The position numbers were made by a program, and so were the translations under genes. A stretch of DNA of 64,000 bases from Tetracentron sinense. Its lineage: Eukaryota > Streptophyta > Magnoliopsida > Trochodendrales > Trochodendraceae. Within the stretch, counting starts at the first letter, position 1; every line of letters begins with the position of its first letter. Shown here one piece after another: positions 35,205 through 47,422 of this stretch. The notes under the pieces were generated by a model. It did not search any database, was not told the origin of the DNA, and saw only the letters and a list, made by a program, of their open reading frames with translations. The DNA lies in the NCBI GenBank assembly GCA_015143295.1, contig JABCRI010001043.1, positions 1 through 64,000 on the forward strand, written 5' to 3'.

Positions 35205-36430
35205 GACTTCAAGTGGCTTTGGACATAGGCACCTCCCGTCTTATTGTATATTCCGACTCGAAATGGGTAATGGACAGTTTAATGGGAGTTTTGTTCCTCC
35301 ATGGAGATGGAGTCATAATCTTCGCGAAATCAGTCAATTGCTCAGCTCCTTTGAAGTATGTTGGTTTTCTCATGTGTGGAGGAAAACTAATTGTGCGGCT
35401 GACTGGCTCGACAGTTTTGGCATTATAAACTCTTGTTCCTTTCTCTCTCTTATAGATATCCCTGATGAGCTCCAGACTTTTTCCAAGAGGATAAGTCTGG
35501 TAAGTTGTATTTCAGATTGTAATCCTCCCTCTTTTTTTATCTATATATCCAGTCAGGGTCTGCCTAAACCCCAGCTTACCTTCCAAAAAAAAAAATCCTA
35601 AGTAATCTAAAAGCTTGAACTAAAAAAAAAAACCTGGTTAGTCTGAACGTCTAAGCGCTATAATAACCTGAAACCACAATCCGTGAGAACCCCGATAATT
35701 TGAAATTGAAAAAAGAACCTCATTGATCAGAATTAATAAATACAAACCAAACGCATCTAATGCCAATTCCAAAAGTAATTTGAGCTTCTGAATTTAAACA
35801 AGAACAGAACTAACTGTCAGAGGAAACACCCAAATTGGAACTCAACTACCACATAAAATCTGATCCTAACAGCAGCAAGACTACACTGAACTAACCTAAA
35901 AACTCAGAAATTAGGTAGTCCTAAAGAACTTCTAAATCTAGATTTCATGAAACCAAAATCTAAGGAACCAAATTGGATTTTGGACTGAAGGAACCTCCAA
36001 AAAAACACTAAAGAGAACTTAGCGAGAATGCATCAGAAATTGAATTCTCTGTCCTGTAAAGTCCTAAGAATCTGAACCAAACATAAATCAAAAGATCTGG
36101 ATTCACGGCCTAAGAAGAACTCAAGAAATTTGAACATTACAGAACCTAAAACAATCTAGACCTTGAAAACCCGAAAATCTAAGCTTCCTAGAACCAAAAA
36201 GAATAATCTGAAAACTCCACCTATGATTCCCCATAAGCTGAGCTTCCAAGAAACCATAAAACATGAAATTACTCGATAATCGGGGCAGTAAAGGGCCCAA
36301 AGTAATCTAAAAGCTTGAACTAAAAAAAACCTCATTAATCTGAACATCTAAGTGCTTATAATAATAACCTGAAATCACAAGTACTCATGAGAACCCCAAC
36401 AATTTGAACTTGAAAAAAGAAAAATCATTG

Positions 36431-36979
36431 ATGAATAGTAAATAACACGAGCAAATGAAAAAGAAATCAATAAAAATCATAATCAAAAGATGAAGTCAAT
36501 ATACACTAAAAACACTCTAAAAACTCAATGCTCTAAACTATTACATGTGAAAAAGAAAGAACGTCTAGATAAACAGTGGGTAAATATAAAATCTTATATA
36601 AAGGAAACAACAATGAGGGCGGTGATTCTGAAAAAAATAATCTATGAACAAAGTCTGAACTTCGAAAACTTTAGAAAACAAATCGAAAAGTAAACAAAGT
36701 CTATTACTGATAAATTTAGAAAACAAGAAATAAATTAATCAAAATCTACGAAATTAGAAGACCAATCTAAAAGAAACTAAATCTGGCTATGGTATTATTA
36801 GAAAACAATCCAAAATAAACGAAAGGTTAACTACTGTAAAACTAAAACAATTCATCAAACGACAGAAACTAAACCTATTCTAAAGTTTTTATGGGCAAAG
36901 TCAAATACTGACATAGTACAATTTTGAACATGTCCAAAAAGTTAATCCTTGAAATAAATCAACTGAAAAGGCAACCAGC
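36431..36979. other. Unassigned A-rich sequence
   Basis: A lysine/asparagine-biased frame at 36490-36693 reflects composition only. Confidence 0.35.
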
Positions 36980-38160
36980 ACTAATCTGTAAGGATCACCA
37001 GTGTAGATAGTCAGAATTGGCTATGGATACAAGGAACCAAACTTTGTGATTTGAAAAAGATGATGTCGTCCAGATATGTCATTAAGCTATGATAATAATG
37101 GAATGCTTGCTCACTCCCAAGTGCAGGAGATCGAAGAAATATAATTCTCGGTAAGCCCGAGGTCGAACCACAGAGAGCACAGATATTCAAAGACAATGGG
37201 ATCAAAGAAAAAATGTAATGAAGGAAAATTGATGATATTGTTTTGGAAAAGATTATCAATAGATCAAAGATAAATAATGGGTTTAAATCTATAATGCGAA
37301 TGCTAAGGCATCGGGGTGTTCCCTTGTACTAATATGATATTCACTGTAACTGGGATTAAAAGTCATATTCTTAAAATGTTTTATGCTTGATTGTTCTAGA
37401 GATGAAACCTTTGATTCGGTTGAGCTAAAATAATTCAAGAACGTATCGTAACCATGGTTAACGCTACGGCTAGAATAAGTTTTAGAAAAACCCATTCAAC
37501 CCAAAACTAGATTTCTATTAGAGACTATGAGAAATTCCCCTTAATAATAAGAAAAACATGATTGAACTTATAAAAAGCATGGAAGAACTCGTGCCTCACT
37601 AGAAATCAAATAGATAAACAATCAAACATATTATCATTAAAACTTAGGTAGAATCACAAAGAATATTCATACTGTTGCAAAGGAAACTTAACCCCTAGCC
37701 CTAACAAGAGACTTAAGCTGCCATGAGAGAAGAATAATATGAAAAATACAGTGTCCCAAGAGAAAGATAATCCCCGATTTTTATAGAAAACCAGAAAAAT
37801 AAATCTTCAGTTCCTAATTTTTCGTCCAGGATTTCAACAGCAACTTGTGGGCTAATATTGACCTTCCAAATGTGCGAATTTGGGAATTCTTATTAGAGAG
37901 ACAACTGTATTGCTTGAAATCAGCTTTCCAAAACATCCAGATTTGCGTCCATCCGAATTTTGAGGAGAGAATTATGCCCAAAATACTGATCGGTGATCAG
38001 ATTTGATTTTCCTAAATTTCACCCATCAGCTTCTTCATTTGCTGCTCCTCTTCAGGCACATGCACCTCATAATTCCTCTTTCCAGTATCATTATATTTAT
38101 TCTCTCTCTCTCTCTCTCTCCTCCAAATTTGCTTCAAAATTGTCTCTGCATCAATAAATA
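36980..38160. mobile_element. LTR-retrotransposon-like fragment
   Basis: A CTCCCAAGTGCAGGAGATCG...CTCGGTAAGCCCGAGGTCG...CCACAGAGAG motif (37110-37180) followed by a GGGTGTTCCCTTG motif (37314-37328) resembles a leader/LTR segment recurrent in plant LTR elements. A CT microsatellite is at 38101-38120. Ends, duplication and polyprotein were not found. Confidence 0.45.
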
Positions 38161-38864
38161 TAAATGAGGCATGTAGAATCTTAATACATGTAAAATAATG
38201 ATTTCCATGTTATGCAATGGTGAGGAAGAATTGTCATATTTTACTTGTAATGAAGAGTTTAATGCAAGAAAATGCCAATAAAGTCTTGTGATTAAGAGGT
38301 TAATATGTAACAATTCATGACTTATCATGGAACATAAAAAATACTATAGAAATTCAATTTATAAAAACAAAAAAAAAACATTCTAATAAAAATGTTTAGA
38401 TTAGTAGAATTCACACAAATGCATAGAAACAGCATGTATCTAATAACTAAAAAGAAAAGGATAAATAAAAATTTGATGGAAAACCAAATCTCCACACAAA
38501 GACCACGCCTTGGATGAGGACCACACAAAGGCCACACCTGTATCAAGAGAGGCTTTGCTATCGGCTAAGGGTCTATTTCTTCCTTTTAAAAAGAAAATCC
38601 ATGCCTTAAACTTCATTCAGATATGAAAAGGAAACAAAGAATTTATAGTTTCAACAAGAGTCAGGACTGTGAGAATTGGAGACAGAGTCCAAGTTTATCA
38701 TGCAGATGCATTTATTTTTGCTCCATTCAGCAATAAACTTCATGTGCTTCTAGTCATTAGAAGAAAAAAAATCAAATTCAAGAAACAACTAAAATAAAAG
38801 AGCAGATATAACACCAAGGAAATGAGAAGTATCACACCTTGTTTAACTCACTGGGAGCTAAATT
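38161..38864. other. Unassigned AT-rich sequence
   Basis: No motif, repeat or frame worth calling. Confidence 0.35.
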
Positions 38865-39873
38865 CTAGTCGTCCTTGTAAAATTCATTCTCAGTGTATAG
38901 ATCAATTGATGAATTTCCAATAGTTGGATCAAGATCTTTCAATGCTTCAAAATCAATTGATGAAGTTCTAATAGTTGGATGAAGATTCTTCAATCCTTCA
39001 AAAATAAGCATGTCGTCCAGATGAGAGTCGCCCCTATTTTTTCTGCAAAAACAGTAGAGTGATTACTTGGTTTTTCTAGCTCCTGTCAGTACCACTAAAA
39101 TCCCTTCAGGAGTTTGCATGGAATTGTGAGCAAATGAGAAAACACCTGAGTGCATGGGAAATATATTAACATGTCCCCGATCTCCTGATAACCATATCAA
39201 TCAATTACTACTGCACTTCTTCGCTTCCAAGGATGTTACCTATCTAATGTTAACCTCAGTAACTTTCTTTAGTGTTCATCTGATTATTCAAACTTTAGAA
39301 ACAATTCAAAAAATAATAAAAATTAAACCAAGTCTGATCGTAATTTCTGGGTAATTCGTTAAAATCAGATAGTTCTTTTATAAGCACAGAATCAATTGAT
39401 TTAAGATTTTGAAATTTAGCTTTTAAGTTTGAGTTTGCAAATGATAAACTCTGTAAGTATTTAAATTAAAACCCAATACAATGAGTTTCATAAAAAGAAA
39501 AATAAAAATAAAAAAGAGGAAAATACACTACAGAAGAAGAAATAAAGAAAAAAACTTAAAAAAATTGCCATAACCTAGAAAATCCTTCAGTAGAGTTCTC
39601 TCCTGAGGGTTTTCAATATCTCTTACTTTGATACTAACAAATTTCCACAAATCATGCTACATTTTTCAAAAAAAAACTAACAAATCTGAGAATTCCTCCG
39701 AATAATGCTACATTCTTCTTAAGAATTGTAATTTTTACTAGATTACAGATAAACTTACCTTTGTTGGGGGAACAAGAACCGATCTCCATTCGAGCTCCTT
39801 CGTCCTCGTGCTGTGGCAACTTCTTTGGATCGTTGATATCTGCCAGATCACTGGGTTCCATTGATTCAAACAA
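38865..39873 (-). CDS. Candidate multi-exon minus-strand gene, product unknown
   Basis: A likely first exon (39873-39759) encodes MFESMEPSDLADINDPKK then LPQHEDEGARMEIGSCSPNK and ends AAAG|GTAAGT. A likely last exon (39042-38865) follows a good acceptor (TTTTTGCAG) and reads GDSHLDDMLIFEGLKNLHPT then SSIDFEALKDLDPTIGNSSID, YTENEFYKDD and a stop. It contains two diverged copies of a 17-residue repeat (FE-x-LK-x-L-x-PTI-x-x-SSID). A possible middle exon (39619-39575, IENPQERTLLKDFL) has AG/GT borders, but phases do not close with these three pieces alone, so at least one exon or border is missing. The protein would be small, acidic and soluble. I recognise no family. GC-rich sequence just upstream (39990-39960) could be its leader. 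Confidence 0.4.
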
Positions 39874-40089
39874 AGCTCGAAATTATACCCAAAGAAAAAA
39901 AGTTTGGCAAGGGTTTCACGATAAACTCCAAGAACTACAGAGCACGAGTGTTGCTCGGACAGAAGAAAAACAAATGTGTTGCGCGGGAAGGCTAAGCAGT
40001 TTATAATTAGGAAATTTCCACAATAGCCCTTATAACTCAACAAATTTCGAAAATGTGCTCACATTTAGTTTTGACTTTTGAGTGTGCAG

Positions 40090-40290
40090 GACCGCAGGTG
40101 CTTGGGGGTGGCAATTGGGCTGGGCTGGGCTGGCCCAAAGCCCGATTGTTTGGCCCAAAGTTTGGGTAGGCTGAGCCTTCCTTACTTTGTGTTGGGCTGA
40201 GTTTGGACGACAATACAAACCCAAAGTACAATTTGGACTGAGCTTCGGTTGCCCTTAACTCAGTCCGAATTCAGCCCGGCCCAAACTAAA
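40090..40290. repeat. GGGCTGGGCTGG / GGCCCAAA-rich element fragment
   Basis: Starting GGGGGTGGCAATTGGGCTGG, this has repeated GGCCCAAAGC and CAGCCC motifs on both strands, the look of a plant hAT-type MITE end. A matching far end was not found. Confidence 0.45.
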
Positions 40291-40624
40291 GATAATTTAT
40301 AGTTTTTAATATATAATATCTTTTAACTAATTAGAATAATTTCTCCGCTTCCTGATAGTGTCATCTTACAATTTTTTTATGATACATGTCATCTCCAGAA
40401 GCGTGTGTTCCTCTCTCCCCACCCTGGTAGAAAGTCACGTTTTTTTGCAAATTTGCAAATCCAATAACCTGCCTTTTCATCTCCCTCAAAGTCTCAAACC
40501 ACACCCTCTCTCTCCTAGGGGCTTCGGATTCTCTCTGGCTCATGCTAGAAAAGTGCCCTCGGGCCTACATACATTAAGCGCCATGTGGCATAAAAAAGGG
40601 GAGAAGTCATTGAAGGGAAAATAC

Positions 40625-40745
40625 AAGGTTTAAACTTGTATTTTGAGAACAAGTGGGTAGTTGTCATTCGTATCTAGGAAGGTTTAGACTTGTATTTTGA
40701 GAACAAGTAGGTAATTTCCATTTGTACTTAGGAAGGTTTAGACTT
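40625..40745 (+). repeat. Two-copy tandem repeat, unit about 58 bp
   Basis: ACTTGTATTTTGAGAACAAG, then TAGKAAGGTTTAGACTT, occurs twice in a row (from about 40634 and 40687). Confidence 0.85.
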
Positions 40746-41439
40746 CTAGAGTCATATTCAGGAGTCTTCGAGGAATACTGAATATTTTTAGCTCGTATTC
40801 AGGAGTGTTAAATTGCTCTAATTTTTGCCTAAACTGACTCTTGGAGTGTTAGTTTAGCGAGTTTTCTATTGCACTAAGTTTTGCCTGTTTGATGCACTAT
40901 TCCCCACTCCTCTAATTTGGTACAAAAGGGACACGTGTTGACTTGTGAGTGACAGTTGATCAATACGAAAACTGGTCATGATCCAACGATCTAACTAATC
41001 AGCTATGGGAAAGACATTGGACGAGCTATGGGGTTGATATCCCGTCCTCAATCTCTTCCATTACTTGGAGGAAATATTAGCCCAAATATTTGGGTTCTTA
41101 ACCACAGTTTGTTTGGTAGATCTTGATTTCAAAGAGGGTGTCGGAGCAACCATGCCCACATGTTGCTTTTCTGTCTCAACTTGAATTCATGAAACCTTTC
41201 CTACAGCTTATGTAGATCTCTTGCACCCGTGAATGCCTTGACCGAATCAATTGCCGACATGTTTTTATGGTAAAACAGGAAAGAAGAGCCTAAAATCTCA
41301 TAAATCCACAGTACTCCCTGGCCAAGGAAGAAGGGCCAGATTGTTGGTGTGTCCTAGCCCAAAAGACAAACTGATATGGTGATTTCAACCATTCAGAGAA
41401 GACCAGGGCTAATCCCAAAATGTGCCCACTAAATGAACG
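40746..41439. other. Unassigned sequence
   Basis: Intergenic sequence left of the CACTA element; no motif recognised. Confidence 0.35.
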
Positions 41440-41454
41440 CACTACAAAACTACA

Positions 41455-41800
41455 GGCTTGTAACGGCGGCTTCTAATAACCGCAGTAGAAAGTTATTTGT
41501 AAAGGCAGTTTATTGTAACCGCAATAGAAGTATGGTGGCCGTTTCTTTATAACGGCGGTTATCAGTAATCCGCCGTTGTAATATAGTGTATAACGGTGGT
41601 TATTAACAAACCACCGGTGCAAAGAGTTTCTTCCACCATTTTGGCTTCCCGCCTTGCCAATTACCACCATGATTATAACGAGGGTTTGTTTAATAACCAT
41701 TGTTATAAACGTTACTAGTAACGGCGGTTAGAAAATTACCACAGTTATAACTTAATTGTAACGGCGGTATTAAAAACCGCTGTGATAAATCTTTAATTAG
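41455..41800. repeat. CACTA subterminal repeat block
   Basis: The motif TAACGGCGGTTA and its variants (TAACCGC, ACGGTGGTTATTA, TAACCGCCGTTG-like) occur about ten times in both orientations. In En/Spm-type elements such subterminal motifs bind the TNPA-like protein. That role is inferred here. Confidence 0.8.
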
Positions 41801-42229
41801 GGCCCCGATAGTTTCCCCTCATTTTACCTTGCTTAGTCGCCATTTTCTCTGTTCCCCTCTCCTTCTCTCTGTTCTCTGCTCCCCTCTGCGCTTGCTCTCT
41901 CCCTCTTTGGTCACCCTCTTCGGCAGCACTTCCACCCTCTCCGGTAGCACCTCCACAATGTCTCCTCTTTGCGCCTGCTCTCTCCCTCTTCGGTCACCCT
42001 CTCCGGCAGCACCTCCACAGTAGGATTTACTTCGGTAAGTTCTCTCGCTCTCTCTCTTTACTCTCTCTCTCTCTCTCTCTGTTCTAACTGTATTTGCATG
42101 CCACTGTTTGCATGTCTCTGGCCAGCTCAGCACGATCATTCCGGCCAGCACAACAACCCCCCACGACAGTCCTCTTCTCCACATTTCCTTCACGGTGACA
42201 GGTGAAATCATCTCTTCTATTTTTTTTAT

Positions 42230-44730
42230 ACATAATATGAAATTAGTTAGGATTAGCTTAGAATTTGTTCTAGGGTTGTTTTAATTATATAAAATTCATT
42301 CTAATTTTAAGAGTAGTTTTAGTTTTTAAATTAATTCCTAGGTTAATTTTGATAAAAATTCTGGGTTCTTGCTCAAATTAGACAATATTTGATAGTTTAG
42401 GGTTTGATTCATTAGACAAGATTAATTCTTGGATTATTTTGGATGTATTCTAATTGGATAATGTTTTATTGTTTAGGTTTGGATTCATTTTTTTTAGGTT
42501 TCTTTAGATAGTTTAAAATATGTTTTTAGATATAATTTAATTAGTTTTGGTTAAAATAAAACTATTCAAGGTAAAATTTCACTTAGAATTTGTGTTAGTT
42601 CTAATCCTTTGTTAGTTTTAGGTTATCTTGTAATATAATTAAGTTCGTTTAGGTTGATTTTCAATTTAGAAGAATAGGCTAACTCCAATATTCAATTAGT
42701 TAGATTGCTTTAAAAGTAGTTTAGTTGAAATCTATAACTAAGTTAGTTTTAAATCCTAAATTAGATTAGAACAACTCTAGTTTTTTTTTTTTGTTTTGTT
42801 GTTATTAGTCATATTAATTCTAAATTAGAGAAAAGTTATCTCTCCCTCTCTTTGTTATTAAATTGTTCTCTTTTTTATGCTTATAATGTTCTTTTAGGGC
42901 TCAATTTTTTTAATAAGTATGGAAACAATACTTAGATTTAAAAAAATATGAATGAGAGAAGAATTTGGATGATGAATTAGAGAATACTTAGATGTAAACA
43001 ATAATTAAAGTATATGTAGGCCGAATTCCTATTTTTTACTTGAACTAGAGATTTTAAAAAATTCAGCTTAGATTGTTTAACTATAGGAGTGAGTGACTCT
43101 TTAACTACAGTTGATGTATGGTAAAAAGGGGCATTAACCAATGGGGATTGTACAGTAGAGCAGGTAGTCTATGCGGCAGTAAGTTAAGTATTTCCCTAAA
43201 TAGTTCTATTAACCATCATTGATTCAAGCAGTTAGTTAAAACCAATGTTAGATGCTTTAACCCTAAGGATTAGTATAGAACATTTTCAAAAACACAAGAA
43301 CAAAAACAAGAGACTTGTTTTAGAAAATTGAAAAAAAAAAAAAACAAGTTTTTTTTATAAAAGCTTTTTCTCCTTTTGCGTTCCACCTGTAAATCTGTTT
43401 TTCTTTACTAGCTTTAATCTTTTAAGTTGGTTACAAATCTCTTAATTTAGTCTATTGTTTTAGCTTAGTTTATTTATCTATTTAAAATTTTGATTCTAGT
43501 TTAGTCTATTGTTTTAGTTTAGTTTATTTGTTAAATATGTAAATGCTAGATAAAGTAAATCTTGGAACTGAGGCAAAGGAAAAGCAAAAAAAACATCAAA
43601 ATCTTAAGTGTAGACAAAATCCCAATAGATAGATTGACTTACCACAGCTAATCGGTAAACTGGTCTTGTGGGGAAGTGAGAGAGGTTATCTACTTCCATC
43701 CTGGACTGCCTCAACTATATGCATAGGAGGATTCTCCTGAACAAAAAGAGACTTCAGTTTATTAGAGCAACAAGAGACCAATTAATAGATTGAGACTTGT
43801 TGAGGATAGGATGATTGTAGTCCTCTAGTTGATGGGGTTTCATTTGCTTCATATTCCTCGGATGCAAGGATATTTCGGCCACTGATAAATCGTGTTCATA
43901 AACTTTAAGCCCAGATAAAAGACCTGCTTCGCTTTGTTCTCCATCCTTTGTACTCCGAGATTCAGACATGTAAGTCTTGTTAGTCAGTTGTGTTCATAAT
44001 ACTGAGCTGTCTATAGAGATTGATAGGGGTGTTTAAACTTTGTGTTTATGATGGTTGGACTTTTGTATTGATTTAAGTTCATACGCATACATGCGTTAAA
44101 TCTTAGATCTCCCGTTCAAGAATCATTGTGTGACAAATACATTTCTTGTATCACCTATTTGAACGGATTAGTTGTAAACTCTGACGTTTAGTTCTCTTGT
44201 GGGGTTAAATGCAGGTTAACAACTTTTCGGTATTATTTGTGATAAAGTGTATTTGTCTGTATATGATTCTTAAATTGTCTGGTTGGACAGTTTGAGAATG
44301 CATAATCTCCAATATAATCAGTTGCTTATGCTTTGTTTAGATTAAGAAAAAAATTTGTCAGTCGTTTCTCTTATTCTCTGGGTACATATTTAGACAATGT
44401 GGGGGGCTTGCCCCTAGTCTAAGTTGTGAACTTGGAGAACCATAGGGAAATACTGTCGAAATTTCCTTGAAATGGAACAAAGTACTTGAGCTATTGACTG
44501 ATGGGCTGAATGGGATACGAACACCTCACCCTTTAATAGAGGAGTTGATGGCGATAGGAAGCATGCATACATATTGTAATTGACTGATGATATTGAACAG
44601 TTGCTATTTCTCATAATAATAAACGAAAGACTTAGAAATCTAATCTCATCCATCAAGGATTGGAGTTGGATTGAAATGTCATATCCAGAATATTTTAAGA
44701 AGCATCGAATGATAAAGTGTTAATATCTAA
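42230..44730 (+). other. Non-coding interior of the CACTA element
   Basis: T-rich plus-strand sequence without sustained frames, consistent with an intron between the leader and the transposase. A minus-strand frame at 43969-43754 has no recognised motif. Around 43235-43275 is a segment (ATGTTAGATGCTTTAACCC) also found in inverse form near 63930-63975. Confidence 0.45.
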
Positions 44731-44736
44731 GTAATT

Positions 44737-46585
44737 GTGAGTGCATTTTTTGTATTAAATAGGGTTTCAAAAGAATATATAAAAGGGGTGAAGGAGTTCA
44801 TAGAGGTTGGGATAGCTCGTGGAGCGACCGATAACACCGGCGGTATAAAGTGTCTGTGTCCTAAATGCAACAATGTCCTTTATCAAGATAAGGTTACAGT
44901 GTATGAGCATATTATCTGTGATGAATTTGACTTAAATTATAAAATTTGGTTTCATCATAGGAGGACATATTACTGCACCGACCAGTTGCCCAAGTGTCTC
45001 AAAATCCTAACGTGCATGACAGACAGAATGAGATGAAAGATATGATGCACGATGTGTTCGGGATCCCAAACCAAGATGAGGGTACCAATAGTTGGGATCT
45101 CAATCCTGAGTCTGATAGATTTTTTCAATTAATAAGGGATGCGAGACAGGCTTTGTATCTAGCATGTAAGAATCATACAGAGTTGTCTTTCATCGTAAGA
45201 TTATATCACATTAATTGTCTTAGTGGATGGAGCAATAAGTCATTTACCATCTTGCTTGAGTTGTTGAGGGAGGTACTCCTTAAGGGGTTAACACTACCAG
45301 ATACTTACTTTCAGACAAAAAATGTGATGTCAGACTTGGGGCTTAACTATGATAAAATTGATGCATGTCTCAATGATTGTATGTTTTACTGGAAAGAGTC
45401 TGCAAACAAGCAAGTATGTGACATCTGTGGTGAATCAAGATGGAAGATAGGGGATGGTCAATCGGAACGCAAGAAGAAAACTCTGACGAAGATTTTGCGT
45501 CACTTCTCGTTATGACCTAGGTTACAAAGGTTGTTCATGTCATTCAATACTACTTCTAAAATGAGATGACATGATGAGGGTCGAACTAGGGATGAGAGGT
45601 TAAGGCATCTTGCAGACTCACCGGTTTGGGAAAATTTGAATCAAAAGTATCATTTTTTTACTTCAGATGCTCACAATGTTAGGCTTAGGTTGGCGAGTGA
45701 TGACTTCAACCAATTTAGGACGATGAGTATTGCTCACAGCATATGGCCTGTGGTTCTTATTCCTTACAACTTACCACCGTGGATGTACATGAAGCAATTG
45801 AATTTTATTTTATCTTTGCTTATTTCCAGTCCCTCCGGGCCAGGAAATGTCATTGATCTATATGAGGCCTCTAGTCGAAGAGTTGAAGGACTTGTGGAAG
45901 AATGAGTTGCCAACTTATGATGCGTCGAAGAATGAGACATTTGTAATTCGTGCGGCATTGTTTTGGACCATTAGCGACTTCCCAGGGTATGTCATGTTAT
46001 CAGGTTGGAGCATGAAAGGGAAGTTGGCATGTCGTTCATGCCACAAAGACACTTGCCACTTATACCTGTCTAAAAGTAAGAAGCATTGCAACATGGGGCA
46101 CCGTTGTTTCTTAACAGCGGATCACAAGTTCCGAAAAAATAGAAACTCTTTTGATGGCTATTCTGAGTTCAAATGTGCTCCAACTACAATGTTTGGGTCT
46201 GATGTGCTGCGTCAGTTAGAGGATAGTATATTATCCCTTGGGAAGCAGACTGGACAAAAACGACTAAGGCAAACGGGCCATGAGGATATGCCCTATAATT
46301 GGAAGAAGACCAGTATATTCTTCGAGTTGCCATATTGGGAGCACAATTTGTTGAGACACAACCTTGATATAATGCATATCGAGAAAAATGTATGCGACAA
46401 TGTGTTTGGAATTTTGTTGGGTTTTGAAAGAAAATCAAAGGATGACTTAAAAGCACAACTCGACTTGGTTGATATGGGCGTGAGAAGTGCACTTCACCCT
46501 AAGTTCCAACCTGGCAGAAGCAAAGTTTATCTGCCCTTATATGCTTTTCGATGGACAAGAATGAGACTCATCAAAAATATAATGG
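44737..46585 (+). pseudogene. TNP2-like CACTA transposase, frameshifted
   Basis: The N-terminal transposase-associated domain reads VSKEYIKGVKEFIEVG, then IKCLCPKCNNVLYQDKVTV and YKIWFHH (44760-44960). After a frame change near 45000 comes DIC-type sequence (CMFYWKESANKQVCDICGES), then the transposase_21 core: RLQRLFMSFNTTSKM, LRHLADSPVWENLNQKYHFF, WPVVLIPYNLPPWMYMKQ, NFILSLLISSPSGPGNVIDL, and after another shift near 45868 RPLVEELKDLW, LFWTISDFPGYVMLSGWS, GKLACRSCHKDTC, FFELPYWEHNLLRHNLDIMH and IEKNVCDNVFGILLG. Stops replace residues at 45513-45515 and about 45570, and a further shift lies near 46550. Homologues cut and paste CACTA ends in the nucleus. This copy cannot encode an intact enzyme. 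Confidence 0.92.
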
Positions 46586-47313
46586 GGTGTATAAACAAAG
46601 GTGGCGTTTCGTTAGTCCATTTCTATCTACTCGTCTTTACACAACACAAAAAGCTCTCATTCTTTTTGCGAAAATCTCCATTTTTTTTCATTTTCCCTCA
46701 TTTTTTGATCTTTGCAAGAGCAACCACAAGGTTTCTATCCCCCATTATTTCTTTCTCTCATTCTCCTCAATTTACAGATTTTAAATTTATGTTTTGAATT
46801 GTTCTCTCTATTTTCAGGACCATAAATGGTAGATGAGACAATCGTTAATGGCATAACATCGGATAAAAAAACCAACAAAAGTCCAAAAGCATTCAAATTG
46901 ACACATCTGTACACAAAAGAAAAAGAGAAGAGAAGCCAACACTCCATACAGACTAGAGAGAAGAGTGATGAAGAGTCGACCTGCTTTGATGCAACAGTTG
47001 GTTGGCGTGTAAGGCGTCGACAACATCTGGTTTAAGGAGATAAAGTCATGAGAGGGAGAGAGACAGTCAACTGAGATGGAGAGCGAAGAGTTTTTCGTCG
47101 GGTGCTTCTTTCCTCAATTCTGCAATAGCAGGGAATTGTCAAGTGACACCTATTTAGAACGGATTAATTGAATTTCACATCTTTAGCCCTTCAAATCATC
47201 GTTTCAATTCTAAGCGGAATTACCACAATTTCAATTCCATGCTTTTGTAATGTGCCCCAAGTGAAACGGAATTAACGATTCCATCCTTCAATTCCTCAAA
47301 TCCAAACGTAGCC
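46586..47313. other. Sequence replacing the CACTA 3' half
   Basis: No transposase similarity. A 69-codon plus-strand frame (46826-47035) lacks any motif. The right part (47150-47312) ends CTCAAATCCAAACGTAGCC, whose complement GGCTACGTTTGGATTTGAG is a common kind of plant MITE end, but no convincing left partner was found. Confidence 0.35.
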
Positions 47314-47422
47314 TAAGGGAAGTGATTTTAAACTGGATAGTACCTACTATCAAGAGTTGGACCGTTAGATTGAGCATCCAATGGTGTGAAACATTAAGTG
47401 GGCCCACCATTTAAAACACGTA

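Larger units (their letters stand above)
31181..35593 (+). mobile_element. 5'-truncated L1-type LINE with RT, zf-RVT and RNase H, carrying two solo LTRs
   Basis: Reverse transcriptase starts abruptly with RPTQSAFVAGRNISENVLL and continues through DIKIDIRKAYDTLNWEYL, SRGLRQGDPLSSFLFVIAME, SFAGDLFVF, LPVKYLGLPL and GRLEPIQSFLMSA (31181-32070), then in another frame GGLAIRRIEDWN. The catalytic FADD-type box reads FAGD, so one metal-binding aspartate is lost. The zf-RVT part is at 33210-33540. RNase H begins at 33850 (FWALNTDGSLQATGAGIGGI) and resumes at 35205 (LQVALDIGTSRLIVYSDSKW, then NCAADWLDSF). Removing the insertions at 32559-33184 and 34029-35204 rejoins it. It ends in an A-run (35585-35595). 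Frameshifts and the lost aspartate mean it is inactive. Confidence 0.92.
30044..36430. repeat. Three tandem copies of a ~700-bp unit, the middle one split by a LINE
   Basis: Copy A is 30044-30746. Copy B is 30747-31180 continuing at 35594-35729. Copy C is 35730 to about 36430. All start GAATTAATAAATA and share AATTTGAGCTTCTGAATTTA, TAACTGTCAGAGGAAACACC, GGATTCACGGCCYAAGAAGA and GATAATCKGGGCAGTA. Copy B lacks an internal stretch of about 130 bp present in A and C (around 30258-30385 in A). The unit has no open frame. Confidence 0.92.
41440..46590 (+). mobile_element. CACTA (CMC) DNA transposon, 3'-truncated
   Basis: The left end reads CACTACAAAACTACAGG, the typical CACTA terminus. It is followed by a subterminal block of short direct and inverted motifs (41455-41800). 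After a CT-rich leader with a possible donor (GACAG|GTGAAA, 42198-42207) and a T-rich, intron-like 2.5 kb, a TNP2-type transposase begins near 44740. Transposase similarity ends near 46585, and no complementary TAGTG terminus was found, so the right half is lost or replaced. Confidence 0.85.

Noticed and set aside
41819..42211. 130-codon minus-strand frame and plus-strand frames of Ser/Leu/Pro type
   Set aside because: They come from CT-rich leader DNA of the CACTA element; composition bias, no motif.
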